From Comamonas testosteroni (GTDB lineage: Bacteria; Pseudomonadota; Gammaproteobacteria; Burkholderiales; Burkholderiaceae_C), in NCBI RefSeq assembly GCF_000761245.1, contig NZ_AWOR01000050.1, positions 1 through 64,000 of the forward strand: 64,000 nucleotides of DNA, read 5' to 3'. This document shows positions 38,656-47,840 of the stretch, piece after piece. How positions within the stretch are numbered: the stretch's first letter is position 1; each line of letters begins with the position of its first letter. The notes below the pieces were generated by a model. The model saw only the letters and a program-made list of their open reading frames with translations, was not told the origin of the DNA and did not search any database. The position numbers were made by a program, and so were the translations under genes.

Positions 38656-40086
38656 ATGCAAGACCATCTGCAGTTCTATATCGACGGCCAATGGGTGAAT
38701 CCGGTCAGCCCGCGCAGCCTGGAGGTCATCAATCCCTCCAACGAGCAAGCCATTGCCCGCATCAGCACGGGCTCGGCCGCCGACGTGGACAAGGCCGTGG
38801 CCGCCGCGCGCCGCGCCTTCGGGAGCTACTCGCGCACCAGCCGCGAAGAGCGCCTGGCCCTGCTGGCCAAGGTGCTGGAGGTCTATCAGCGCCGCTACGG
38901 CGACTTTGTGCAGACCATCTCGCAGGAGATGGGGGCACCGCTGTGGCTGTCCAAGGCGGCGCAGGCCGCCATGGGTGTGGCCCATCTGGGCTCCACCATC
39001 GAGGTCCTCAAGAACTTTGCCTTCGAACATGTGCAGGGCAGCACGGCCGTCGTGCACGAGCCCGTGGGCGTGGTTGGCATGATCACGCCCTGGAACTGGC
39101 CCATCAACCAGATCATGTGCAAGGTTGCCCCGGCCCTGGCCGCAGGCTGCACCATGGTGCTCAAGCCCTCGGAGGTCGCCCCGCTCAATGCCCTGCTCGT
39201 GGCCGAGGTGCTGCACGAGGCGGGCGTGCCGGCCGGCGTCTTCAACCTCGTCAACGGCGACGGCCCCGGCGTGGGCGAGGCCATGTCCTCCCACCCCGAC
39301 ATAGACATGATGACCTTCACGGGCTCCACGCGCGCGGGCATTGCCGTGGCCAAGGCTGCGGCCGACAGCGTCAAGCGCGTGGCCCAGGAACTGGGCGGCA
39401 AGTCCGCCAACATCGTGCTGGACGACGCCAATCTGCAAAAGGCCGTGACCCAGGGCGTGCAGGCGGTGCTGATGAATTCGGGCCAGAGCTGCAACGCCCC
39501 CACGCGCATGTTCGTGCCGCGCGCCCTGCATGGGCAGGCCGTGGAGATCGCGCGCAGCGTCGCCGCAGCAGCGACCGTGGCCGATGCGCTGGCCGAGGGC
39601 ATGCACATGGGCCCCGTGGTCAGCGAGGCGCAATGGGGCAAGATCCAGGCCCTGATCCGCAAGGGCATTGAAGAGGGCGCGACCCTGGTGGTAGGCGGCA
39701 CAGGCCGCCCCGAGGGGCTGGATCGGGGCTACTTTGTCAAACCCACGGTGTTTTCCGACGTGAGCAACGACATGACCATCGCGCGCGAGGAAATCTTCGG
39801 TCCCGTGCTGGTGATGATTCCCTACGATGACGAGGAAGACGCCATCCGCATGGCCAACGACACGGTGTACGGCCTCTCGGGCTATGTGCAATCGGGCAGC
39901 CTGGAGCGTGCGCGCCGCGTGGCCGCGCGCCTGCGCACGGGCATGGTGCACCTCAACGGCGCGGGGCCTGACTTCAATGCGCCGTTCGGCGGCTACAAGC
40001 AGTCAGGCAATGGCCGTGAATGGGGCGAGCACGGTTTCCGCGACTTCCTCGAAACCAAGGCCGTCATGGGCTACGGCGCGACCTGA
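38656..40086 (+). CDS. NAD(P)+-dependent aldehyde dehydrogenase
   Basis: The 476-residue enzyme should oxidise the aldehyde made by the upstream alcohol dehydrogenase to the acid, in the cytosol. It has TPWNWPINQIMCKVAPALAAG for cofactor binding, FTGSTRAGIAV, the general-base Glu245 (AQELGGKSA) and nucleophile Cys279 (NSGQSCNAPTR), plus REEIFGPVL and PFGGYKQSGNGREWG. The frame extends 348 bases upstream over the end of qheDH, but the ATG at 38656 after CAAGGAAATAG gives the normal start. A bidirectional terminator is shared with proQ. Confidence 0.93.
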   Translation: MQDHLQFYIDGQWVNPVSPRSLEVINPSNEQAIARISTGSAADVDKAVAAARRAFGSYSRTSREERLALLAKVLEVYQRRYGDFVQTISQEMGAPLWLSKAAQAAMGVAHLGSTIEVLKNFAFEHVQGSTAVVHEPVGVVGMITPWNWPINQIMCKVAPALAAGCTMVLKPSEVAPLNALLVAEVLHEAGVPAGVFNLVNGDGPGVGEAMSSHPDIDMMTFTGSTRAGIAVAKAAADSVKRVAQELGGKSANIVLDDANLQKAVTQGVQAVLMNSGQSCNAPTRMFVPRALHGQAVEIARSVAAAATVADALAEGMHMGPVVSEAQWGKIQALIRKGIEEGATLVVGGTGRPEGLDRGYFVKPTVFSDVSNDMTIAREEIFGPVLVMIPYDDEEDAIRMANDTVYGLSGYVQSGSLERARRVAARLRTGMVHLNGAGPDFNAPFGGYKQSGNGREWGEHGFRDFLETKAVMGYGAT

Positions 40087-40100
40087 TCTATTCAAGATCA

Positions 40101-40144
40101 ATAGCTGCTGGTGCCTTTTCGATGGGCACCAGCAGCTATTTTTA
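40101..40144. terminator. Bidirectional hairpin terminator between aldehyde dehydrogenase and proQ
   Basis: A perfect 15-base stem, ATAGCTGCTGGTGCC (40101-40115) with GGCACCAGCAGCTAT (40125-40139), is followed by TTTTTATT. It has the ATAGCTGCT arm of the recurring intergenic hairpins. The proQ stop codon lies inside the T-rich tail. Confidence 0.85.
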
Positions 40145-40894
40145 TTGAATATTGTGCTGGCGGCGACGCGCGCGTTCCAGCTGCTGTGCGACCTGGCGCG
40201 GATTCATGCCGTACATCTCGGCGAACTCCTGCTCCGAAGTCTGGCCGCTGAGCTGGAAGGAGCGCAGCAGCGCCTCGTCCTTGGCTGCGCGGGCATCGGC
40301 CTCGGCCAGAGCATCTGCCACCAGGGCGTTGGTCTTTTCGTCACGGCCCTGCACGCGCTCGGCGTATTCCTCGCGTGTGAGGCCGGAGGCTTCGTAGGCG
40401 ACGACGATGCGGTTGCGCAGCTTGGGCGTCAGGTCTTCCTGCGTGCGCTGCTGGCGGCGGCGGAAGACTTCGATCAGCGCGTGGTGAACATGCTCGGGCA
40501 GAGTGGCTTCCACGGGCTGGCCACCCAGGTCATGGCGCTGCTGGCCGCTGGCCATGGCGGCCAGATAGCGACCGGAGCGGGTGTGCTGCTGCAGCGCGCT
40601 CTTGAGTGCTTCCTTGTCCAGCTCCGGGTGGGCGGCGAGCAGGTCTTCAAAAATGCCGCGCTTGAAGGGCAGCAGCTGCTCGCCAAACAGGGCCGGGTGC
40701 CACTGTGCCAGTTGCTCCAGCAAGGGGTGTTGCGGACGTGCGGCCTGCGGGGCGGCTTTGGCTGCAGGGGCCGGGTTCTGGCGGCCACGGCCGCCTCGGC
40801 GCGAGCGTGAGCCGGGCTGCGAGTCCTGCACGCTGTGCTGCGATGCCGCTTGCGAGGCTTTCTGCTCTTGTGATTCAGACACGATTTCAGTCAT
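40142..40894 (-). CDS. proQ: ProQ/FinO domain RNA chaperone
   Basis: The 250-residue protein has a basic, low-complexity N-terminal arm (GSRSRRGGRGRQ), a FinO/ProQ domain at about residues 55-135 (HPLLEQLAQWHPALFGE, LPFKRGIFEDLLAAHP, ALQQHTRSGRYLAAMASGQQRHDL) and a charged helical C-terminus. ProQ proteins bind structured small RNAs and mRNA 3' ends. The ATG at 40894 gives the family-like start; the frame runs on upstream to 41275 over glcF with no support. It follows glcF by 76 bases on the same strand. The C-terminal 110 residues replace the Tudor domain of E. coli ProQ. Confidence 0.88.
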   Translation of the reverse strand: MTEIVSESQEQKASQAASQHSVQDSQPGSRSRRGGRGRQNPAPAAKAAPQAARPQHPLLEQLAQWHPALFGEQLLPFKRGIFEDLLAAHPELDKEALKSALQQHTRSGRYLAAMASGQQRHDLGGQPVEATLPEHVHHALIEVFRRRQQRTQEDLTPKLRNRIVVAYEASGLTREEYAERVQGRDEKTNALVADALAEADARAAKDEALLRSFQLSGQTSEQEFAEMYGMNPRQVAQQLERARRRQHNIQ

Positions 40895-40970
40895 GGCAAA
40901 GCCCGTGGGCCTGGGAAAACAAAACCCCCAATCATGCCAGCATTGGAAACTGCAGTGGCATGCAAGGGTG

Positions 40971-42224
40971 TCAGCCGGTGGCCAGGGCCTGATCCAGCAG
41001 CTCCACCCAGTGCATGACCGGGACCTCGGTTCCGTTTTGCAGATGGACGATGCAGCCCATATTGGCCGAGAGAATTGCTGCGGGCTTTTCGGGGGCGAAA
41101 GGCTCGTCCAGTGCAGCGATCTTGCGGTCGCGCAACTGGTGCGAGATCTCGGGCTGCAGCACCGAGTAGGTGCCGGCAGAGCCGCAGCACAGATGCGATT
41201 CGGTGCGCGCCACGCGCAGATCGAACCCCAGCTCGCGCAGGCCCGCTTCCACGCCGCCGCGCAGTTGCTGCCCATGCTGCAGTGTGCAGGGCGGGTGATA
41301 GGCCACGGGAGCCCGTGGCACCGTGACGCGGTTCCTGAGCTTGTCCACCAGCTCGGGCAGCATGGCGGGCAGCAGTTCGCTGAGGTCGCGGCTCAGGGCG
41401 CTGATGCGCGCGGCCTTGTCGGCGTATTGCGGCTCCAGCCGCAGCAGATGGCCGTACTCCTTGACGGTGACGCCACAGCCCGAGGCGTTCATCACGATCG
41501 CCTCGACCTCGCCGCGTTCCACCAGTGGCCACCAGGCGTCGATATTGGCGCGCATCTGGGCCTTGCCGCCGTCCTGGTCGTTGAGGTGGAATTTCACCGC
41601 ACCGCAGCAGCCGGCCTTGTCTGCAATCACGGTCTGCACGCCCACGGCGTCCAGCACGCGGGCCGTGGCGTAATTGATGCGGGGCATCATGGCCGGCTGC
41701 ACGCAGCCTGCCAGCAGCAGCACCTTGCGCGCATGCTCGCGCACGGGCCAGGCCCCGGCATCCTGAGCGGCCGGTATTTTTTCGCCCAAAGACTCCGGCA
41801 GCAGGCCTTTGACTGCGCGGCCCAGCTTCAGCGAGGGGGCGAACAGCGGAGAATTCATGCCCTCCTTGAGCAGCCAGCGCTGCAGCTTCTCGCCCGTGGG
41901 GCGCTCGACCTGCTCATCGACGATCTTGCGGCCGATATCGACCAGGTGGCCGTACTGCACGCCGCTGGGGCAGGTGGATTCGCAGTTGCGGCAGGTCAGG
42001 CAGCGGTCCAGATGCAGCTGCGTGGCCCGCGTGGGTGTTTGCCCTTCCAGCACCTGCTTGATCAGATAGATGCGGCCGCGCGGGCCGTCCAGCTCGTCGC
42101 CCAGGATCTGATAGGTGGGGCAGGTGGCGGTGCAGAAGCCGCAATGCACGCATTTGCGCAAAATGGCTTCGGCTTCCTGACCTTCGGGCGTGGCACGGTA
42201 TTCGGGCGCGAGATTGGTTTGCAT
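40971..42224 (-). CDS. glcF: Glycolate oxidase iron-sulfur subunit GlcF
   Basis: GlcF carries electrons from the flavin subunits of the glycolate dehydrogenase complex to the respiratory chain. The 417-residue protein has two 4Fe-4S motifs, CVHCGFCTATCP (Cys25, 28, 31, 35) and CLTCRNCESTCP (Cys75, 78, 81, 85). Two CCG domains follow: one has LLLAGCVQPAMMP then CCGAVKFH, the other has HPPCTLQHGQQ then CCGSAGTYS. It lies 18 bases after glcE and is co-transcribed with it. Confidence 0.94.
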   Translation of the reverse strand: MQTNLAPEYRATPEGQEAEAILRKCVHCGFCTATCPTYQILGDELDGPRGRIYLIKQVLEGQTPTRATQLHLDRCLTCRNCESTCPSGVQYGHLVDIGRKIVDEQVERPTGEKLQRWLLKEGMNSPLFAPSLKLGRAVKGLLPESLGEKIPAAQDAGAWPVREHARKVLLLAGCVQPAMMPRINYATARVLDAVGVQTVIADKAGCCGAVKFHLNDQDGGKAQMRANIDAWWPLVERGEVEAIVMNASGCGVTVKEYGHLLRLEPQYADKAARISALSRDLSELLPAMLPELVDKLRNRVTVPRAPVAYHPPCTLQHGQQLRGGVEAGLRELGFDLRVARTESHLCCGSAGTYSVLQPEISHQLRDRKIAALDEPFAPEKPAAILSANMGCIVHLQNGTEVPVMHWVELLDQALATG

Positions 42225-42242
42225 GGGGTGCTGTCCTTGTTC

Positions 42243-43391
42243 TTACCAATGCGCCGAGAGACGGCCCACATTGAGAATGCCGGCGGGGTCGAATGCCTGC
42301 TTGAGGCGGGCATGCAGCTGTGCCGATGTGCGGCCTGCCGGGCTGGCCTTTGCATGCGCATCGAGATCGCTGCTGGCGCTTGTCTGGCTGCCTTCCTCGG
42401 CTCTGAAAAGAGAAGCGGATCCGCCGGCTGCCTGCGCGAGTTGCTGCAAGGCGGCAGCTGCCGAGCGCGGGGCCTGCACCCAGCGCTGAGCGCCATGCCA
42501 GTCGATGAACGGGCCTGCTGCGCCTTGCGGCAATGGCAGCGGCGCTGCGGTCGCAGGAGTGGACAGACGCCACAGGCAATGATCGGCAGCGCGCTGCTGG
42601 AACCAGGGCAGGCGCAGATCGCGGCTGGCGCTCCAGTCGGCGGCAACGGCGTCGCTGTCCAGCCGCTCGCCCCCCAGGCGCAGCGTGGCGGCCTGAACGG
42701 CGGCGCGGGCGCCGCGCAGTCGCAGGTACAGCGTGCCCTTGCCGTCTTCTTCCAGCCAGTTGCTGGCATTGAGCGGCAGCGGCTGGCCGCCCCAGTGATT
42801 GAGCCAGTCCAGGGCCTGCTCCTGGCTGCAGCCATCAAAGCGCAGCGTGGCCTCCGCTGGCGCCACGGGCAGGACCTTGAGGCTGATCTCTGTGATCAGG
42901 CCCAGCGTGCCCCAGCTGCCCGTCATCAGGCGCGAGACGTCATAGCCGGCCACATTCTTCATGACCTGGCCGCCGTAGCGCAGCAGCTCGCCCTGGCCGT
43001 TGATCATCTCCAGGCCCAGCACAAAGTCACGTACTGCGCCCACGCTGGCACGCGACGGGCCGGACAGGCCTGCTGCGACCATGCCGCCCACGGTGCTGGC
43101 GGCGCCGAAGTGCGGCGGCTCGAAAGCCAGGCACTGGCCCTGGCTGGCCAATGTTGCCTCCAGCTCGGCCAGCGGCGTGCCGCCGCGAACGGTCACCACC
43201 AGCTCGCTGGGCTCGTAGCTGACGATACCGCTGAGAGAGCGCGTGGACAGCGGCTCGCCCTGCAGACGCAGGCCGTAGAAGTCCTTGCTGCCGCCGCCGC
43301 AGATGCGCAGCGGGGTCTTGTCATTGGCAGCGGCGCGAATGCGCTCGCCGAGCTGATTGATTTGGCTGGTGGCTGAATCCATGGCCTGCAT
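42243..43391 (-). CDS. glcE: Glycolate oxidase FAD-binding subunit GlcE
   Basis: The 382-residue protein is the shorter of the two FAD-binding subunits of glycolate dehydrogenase: LRICGGGSKDFYG, YEPSELVVTVRGGTPL, a segment ending FGAASTVGGMVAAGLSGP, and GYDVSRLMTGSWGTLGLI. It ends with FDPAGILNVGRLSAHW, as usual for GlcE. The start at 43391 or a second ATG nine bases later are both possible. glcD, normally just upstream, is absent: the upstream neighbour is amtB across a terminator. A diverged GlcD-type protein exists at 2231 but belongs to the hut cluster by context. Confidence 0.93.
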   Translation of the reverse strand: MQAMDSATSQINQLGERIRAAANDKTPLRICGGGSKDFYGLRLQGEPLSTRSLSGIVSYEPSELVVTVRGGTPLAELEATLASQGQCLAFEPPHFGAASTVGGMVAAGLSGPSRASVGAVRDFVLGLEMINGQGELLRYGGQVMKNVAGYDVSRLMTGSWGTLGLITEISLKVLPVAPAEATLRFDGCSQEQALDWLNHWGGQPLPLNASNWLEEDGKGTLYLRLRGARAAVQAATLRLGGERLDSDAVAADWSASRDLRLPWFQQRAADHCLWRLSTPATAAPLPLPQGAAGPFIDWHGAQRWVQAPRSAAAALQQLAQAAGGSASLFRAEEGSQTSASSDLDAHAKASPAGRTSAQLHARLKQAFDPAGILNVGRLSAHW

Positions 43392-43455
43392 GGTAGCCGG
43401 GGCGCCCCTTGGGCAGGAAGGCCTGGTCTTTGATTTTTTTGAAAAGCGGGCGTGA

Positions 43456-43487
43456 ATAAAAAAGCCCCGCAGCTTGCACTGCGGGGC
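43456..43487 (-). terminator. Rho-independent terminator after amtB
   Basis: Stem GCCCCGCAG (43464-43472) / CTGCGGGGC (43479-43487) with AATAAAAAA on the left, which is a T-run for the minus strand. It lies 36 bases after the amtB stop and 65 before glcE. Confidence 0.9.
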
Positions 43488-43523
43488 AACGTAATGAAAC
43501 TGAACTTGCGAAGAGCCTGCCGC

Positions 43524-44876
43524 TTAGCGGGTGTAGGCCACCTCACCGTGAGAAGTGATGTCCAGACCCTGGCGCTCGGACTCTTCCGAGACACGCAGAC
43601 CCACGGTCAGATCGGCAATCTTGTAGGCCACGTAGGAGACCACGCCGGACCAGACGATGGTCACCAGCACGCTCTCGACCTGCACCCACAGCTGATGGGC
43701 CATGTTGTAGCCCTCGGGCTCGATACCGCCCAGGCCCTTGGCGCAGAACACGCCGGTCAGGATGGCACCCAGGATACCGCCGACACCGTGGACGCCGAAC
43801 ACGTCGCAGACGTCGTCGACCTTGAGCATGTGCTTGAGGCCGGAGACGCCCCAGAAGCACAGAGGGCCGGCGATGATGCCCATGACGATGGAGCCCATGG
43901 GGCCGACGAAACCGGCGGCGGGCGTGATGGTCACCAGACCGGCCACGGCACCCGAGGCGGCGCCCAGCATGGAGGCCTTGCCGCGCAGCAGCGCTTCGGC
44001 CACGATCCAGGAGATGGCGGCAGCGCCGGTCGCCAGGATGGTGTTGATGAAGGCCAGGCCGGCAATGCCGTTGGCGGCACCGGCAGAGCCGGCGTTGAAG
44101 CCGAACCAGCCCACCCACAGCAGCGAGGCGCCCACCATGGTCAGCGTCAGGCTGTGAGGAGGCAGGGCTTCCTTGCCGAAGCCGATGCGCTTGCCCAGCA
44201 TGTAGGCACCCACCAGACCGGCCACGGCGGCGTTGATGTGCACCACGGTGCCGCCCGCGAAGTCCAGCGCGCCATCGGCACCCAGCAGACCGCCGCCCCA
44301 CACCATGTGGGCCATGGGGATGTAGCTGAAGGTGAACCACAGCACGGAGAACACGATCACGGCCGCGAACTTGATGCGCTCGGCAAACGCACCCACGATC
44401 AGCGCCACGGTGATGGCGGCGAAGGTGGACTGGAAGGCCACGAACACATATTCGGGGATGGTCTTGAGCATGGACGACAGCGTGTCAGGCGTGATGCCCA
44501 TGAGGAACAGCTTGTCGAATCCCGCGAAGAACTTGCCCTCGCCGCCAAAGGCCAGCGAGTAGCCATAGATGGCCCACAGCACGGTGATCAGCGAAAAGAT
44601 CACGAAGACCTGTGCCAGCACGGACAGCATGTTCTTGCTGCGCACCAGGCCGCCGTAGAACAGCGCCAGGCCGGGGATGACCATCAGGATCACCAGCATG
44701 GTAGAGGTCAGCATCCAGGCGGTGTCACCGGCGCTCAGGGTGGGAACAGCCTCGGCCGCTGCTTCGGCCACAGGCGCTGCGGCGGCGGCAGCCGTGGCAG
44801 CTTCCTGGGCAAAGCCTGTGGCGCTGGCAGCCAGCAGGCCCAGTCCCAGGCCTGCGCTCAATAGTTTCTTGATCAT
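43524..44876 (-). CDS. amtB: Ammonium transporter AmtB
   Basis: This trimeric inner-membrane ammonium channel has 450 residues including a signal-like N-terminus ending ATGFAQE. It then has an Ala-rich spacer and eleven helices, with TAWMLTSTMLVILMVIPGLAL, LFYGGLVRSKNM, VHINAAVAGLVGAYMLGKR (first pore histidine) and CDVFGVHGVGGILGA (second). The ATG at 44876 has GAGAAAG before it; a longer start at 44891 is less likely. It is last in the torF-glnK-amtB operon and should be blocked by GlnK when nitrogen is plentiful. Confidence 0.95.
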   Translation of the reverse strand: MIKKLLSAGLGLGLLAASATGFAQEAATAAAAAAPVAEAAAEAVPTLSAGDTAWMLTSTMLVILMVIPGLALFYGGLVRSKNMLSVLAQVFVIFSLITVLWAIYGYSLAFGGEGKFFAGFDKLFLMGITPDTLSSMLKTIPEYVFVAFQSTFAAITVALIVGAFAERIKFAAVIVFSVLWFTFSYIPMAHMVWGGGLLGADGALDFAGGTVVHINAAVAGLVGAYMLGKRIGFGKEALPPHSLTLTMVGASLLWVGWFGFNAGSAGAANGIAGLAFINTILATGAAAISWIVAEALLRGKASMLGAASGAVAGLVTITPAAGFVGPMGSIVMGIIAGPLCFWGVSGLKHMLKVDDVCDVFGVHGVGGILGAILTGVFCAKGLGGIEPEGYNMAHQLWVQVESVLVTIVWSGVVSYVAYKIADLTVGLRVSEESERQGLDITSHGEVAYTR

Positions 44877-44915
44877 GGCAATCTTTCTCAAAACGGTTCC
44901 AGAGAGACTGGGCCT

Positions 44916-46024
<1,109 letters not shown>

Positions 46025-46080
46025 TCAGGGTTCCTCCGGTTTGAAAATTTCGTGGCAAAAATCTCGGATGAACTCTCAAA

Positions 46081-46095
46081 GCACAGACCGTGCCA
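46081..46095 (-). promoter_or_regulatory. Sigma-54 promoter for torF-glnK-amtB
   Basis: On the minus strand TGGCACGGTCTGTGCT matches the -24/-12 consensus TGGCACG-N4-TTGCW at all positions but one, with exact GG-to-GC spacing. It lies about 57 bases upstream of the torF ATG, with GGAGGAA as ribosome site in between. Confidence 0.85.
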
Positions 46096-46236
46096 GCCTC
46101 TGCAGCGGCTGCGGAGCGGTTCGCTGCCCAAGGCCCTGAAACAGGCACCGGACCATAGCTGCCCACTACAAAAAGCTACGAGTTTTCACAATCACTGAGC
46201 GCAACTTTCGCCACCCCGGTTGCGGTCAGCACCGAC

Positions 46237-46313
46237 TGCACCAAGATGGTGCGTTTTTGCGATGCACCGCCATGGCTCGGCTTTTGTCCAGCTTTTTGCA
46301 CCAAACAGGTGAT
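46237..46313. promoter_or_regulatory. Cluster of NtrC-type boxes upstream of the sigma-54 promoter
   Basis: TGCACCAAGATGGTGCG (46237-46253) matches the NtrC consensus TGCACCA-N3-TGGTGCA except at the last base. TGCACCAAACAGGTGAT (46297-46313) and TGCACCGCCATGGCT (from 46263) are weaker copies. They sit about 140-220 bases upstream of the promoter, a normal enhancer distance. The 374-base gap between torF and the sulfatase holds these sites and a terminator, and no gene. Confidence 0.8.
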
Positions 46314-46352
46314 TTGAAAGTGAGTGCGTGCTCTCTGTTTGGGCGTGGACGC

Positions 46353-46380
46353 AAAAAAGCCCATCGCCGGGGCGATGGGC
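46353..46380 (-). terminator. Rho-independent terminator after the sulfatase gene
   Basis: Stem GCCCATCGCC (46359-46368) / GGCGATGGGC (46371-46380) with AAAAAA on the left, i.e. a T-run on the minus strand, 18 bases after the sulfatase stop. Confidence 0.88.
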
Positions 46381-46398
46381 CTGCAGGCCGGGCGCAGC

Positions 46399-47727
46399 TC
46401 AGAAGCTGGCCTGGGGCAGATCTGCCTTGGTGAATACCAGCGAGACCTTGGCTTCCTCGGGAATCGGCGGCAACTCCTGATTCCAGTGCTGCCAGGCGCT
46501 GCGCAGCTCGGCCAGTTTCCGGGGCTCACGGTCACGCAGATTGGCGCGCTCGCGCGGGTCGCTGGCGATGTTGAACAGGTATTCGATGCCCTCGATCTGC
46601 AGGTATTTCCAGTCGCCGCGTATCAAGGCCTTTTGCTCGCGGTGCTTCATGCGCCAGGCCAGGTCGCGCTCGGGCGTCCAGCTCTGATCCTGCATCAAGG
46701 GCAGCAGGCTGATGCCGTCCAGCGGATAGTCGGCATGTGCGGCAACGCCGGCGGCGGCCAGGAAGGTGGCCGACCAGTCCATGGTCAGACTCGGCGTGTC
46801 GCAGACGGCGCCGGCCGTCATGCGCGCCGGCCAGCGTGCCAGCAAAGGCACGCGGATGCCGCCCTCGAGCAGGTCCATCTTCTGGCCCACGAAGGGCCAG
46901 GTATTGGAGAAGCGCTCGCCGCCGTTGTCGCTGGTGAAGACGATGAGCGTGTTCTCGCTCATGCCTTTTTCCTCCAGCGCATCCAGCAGCCAGCCAATGC
47001 CTTCGTCCATGTGATGGATCATGCGCTGATAGGTGTCGATGGAGCCGCCGTCGATGTGCTTGCCCATGCCTTGCAGGCGTTCGGACTCGGCGCGGTCCTC
47101 GCGCGTCAGCCAGGGCCAGTGCGGCGCGCTGTAGTGCAGCGAGAGGTAGAAGGGCTGCTCGGCCGTCTGGCGCTTGACGAAGTCCACGGCGCGGCGGCTC
47201 AGCAGATCGGTCAGATAGCCGTCTTCGGTGTGCGGCTCCTCGTTGCGCCAGAAGTCGGGGCGCCCGCGCGGATCGCAGTGGGCGAAGTAGTCGGCGCCGC
47301 CCGCGTGAAAGCCGTAGAACTCCTCGTAGCCCGACAGGCGCGGGCCGAAATGCGGCGGGTAGCCCAGGTGCCATTTGCCGACCAGGGCCGTGGCATAGCC
47401 GGCATCGCGCAGCAGCGAGGCCACCGTGGGGTGATCGGGCGGCAGGCCCAGCACCTTGTCGCCATGCACGCTGGCGATGGGTTCTTCGGCCGCACCGCGC
47501 AGGCGGTACTGCCAGCGGCCCGTGGCCAGCGCAAAGCGCGTGGGCGAGCACACCGAGGAGTTGGAGTAGCCGCGCGTGAAGCGCAGGCCCTGCGCCGCCA
47601 TGGCGTCCAGGCGCGGCGAGACGTCGGTGGCGTTGTTGTGCGCATCGCGCGCACCGGTGCAGCCCAGGTCGGCATAGCCGAGGTCATCGGCCAGGATGAA
47701 GATCAGGTTGGGGCGGGAGTCGGTCAT
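46399..47727 (-). CDS. Type I sulfatase (arylsulfatase A-like, formylglycine-dependent)
   Basis: The 442-residue alkaline-phosphatase-superfamily enzyme hydrolyses sulfate esters. It shows LIFILADDLGYADLG (metal Asp14, Asp15), the formylglycine motif CSPTRFALATGR with Cys60 to be oxidised, GKWHLG, HYSAPHWPW, FTSDNGGERFSN and a C-terminal small domain. No signal peptide is visible, so it is probably cytosolic. I chose the ATG at 47727; a TTG at 47748 in frame is possible. It is followed on the same strand, across a hairpin repeat, by a Bug-type binding protein (encoded upstream in transcription order), which suggests uptake of a sulfated or carboxylated compound. Confidence 0.92.
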   Translation of the reverse strand: MTDSRPNLIFILADDLGYADLGCTGARDAHNNATDVSPRLDAMAAQGLRFTRGYSNSSVCSPTRFALATGRWQYRLRGAAEEPIASVHGDKVLGLPPDHPTVASLLRDAGYATALVGKWHLGYPPHFGPRLSGYEEFYGFHAGGADYFAHCDPRGRPDFWRNEEPHTEDGYLTDLLSRRAVDFVKRQTAEQPFYLSLHYSAPHWPWLTREDRAESERLQGMGKHIDGGSIDTYQRMIHHMDEGIGWLLDALEEKGMSENTLIVFTSDNGGERFSNTWPFVGQKMDLLEGGIRVPLLARWPARMTAGAVCDTPSLTMDWSATFLAAAGVAAHADYPLDGISLLPLMQDQSWTPERDLAWRMKHREQKALIRGDWKYLQIEGIEYLFNIASDPRERANLRDREPRKLAELRSAWQHWNQELPPIPEEAKVSLVFTKADLPQASF

Positions 47728-47752
47728 GAGAGAGCGGAGAACATTCAAAAAC

Positions 47753-47834
47753 AGGAGCTGCTATCGCTTGTTATGTAAGGATTCTGGATAGATTTGATGC
47801 TGAAAATGTTTTATGGCAAGCGATAGGTGCTCCT
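47753..47834. repeat. Long inverted repeat between sulfatase and Bug protein genes
   Basis: AGGAGCTGCTATCGCTTG (47753-47770) and CAAGCGATAGGTGCTCCT (47817-47834) pair over 18 bases with two mismatches around a 46-base AT-rich centre. The arm AGCTGCTATCGCTTG belongs to the same hairpin family as 40101-40139 and 55606-55622. Confidence 0.75.
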
Positions 47835-47840
47835 TTAATA

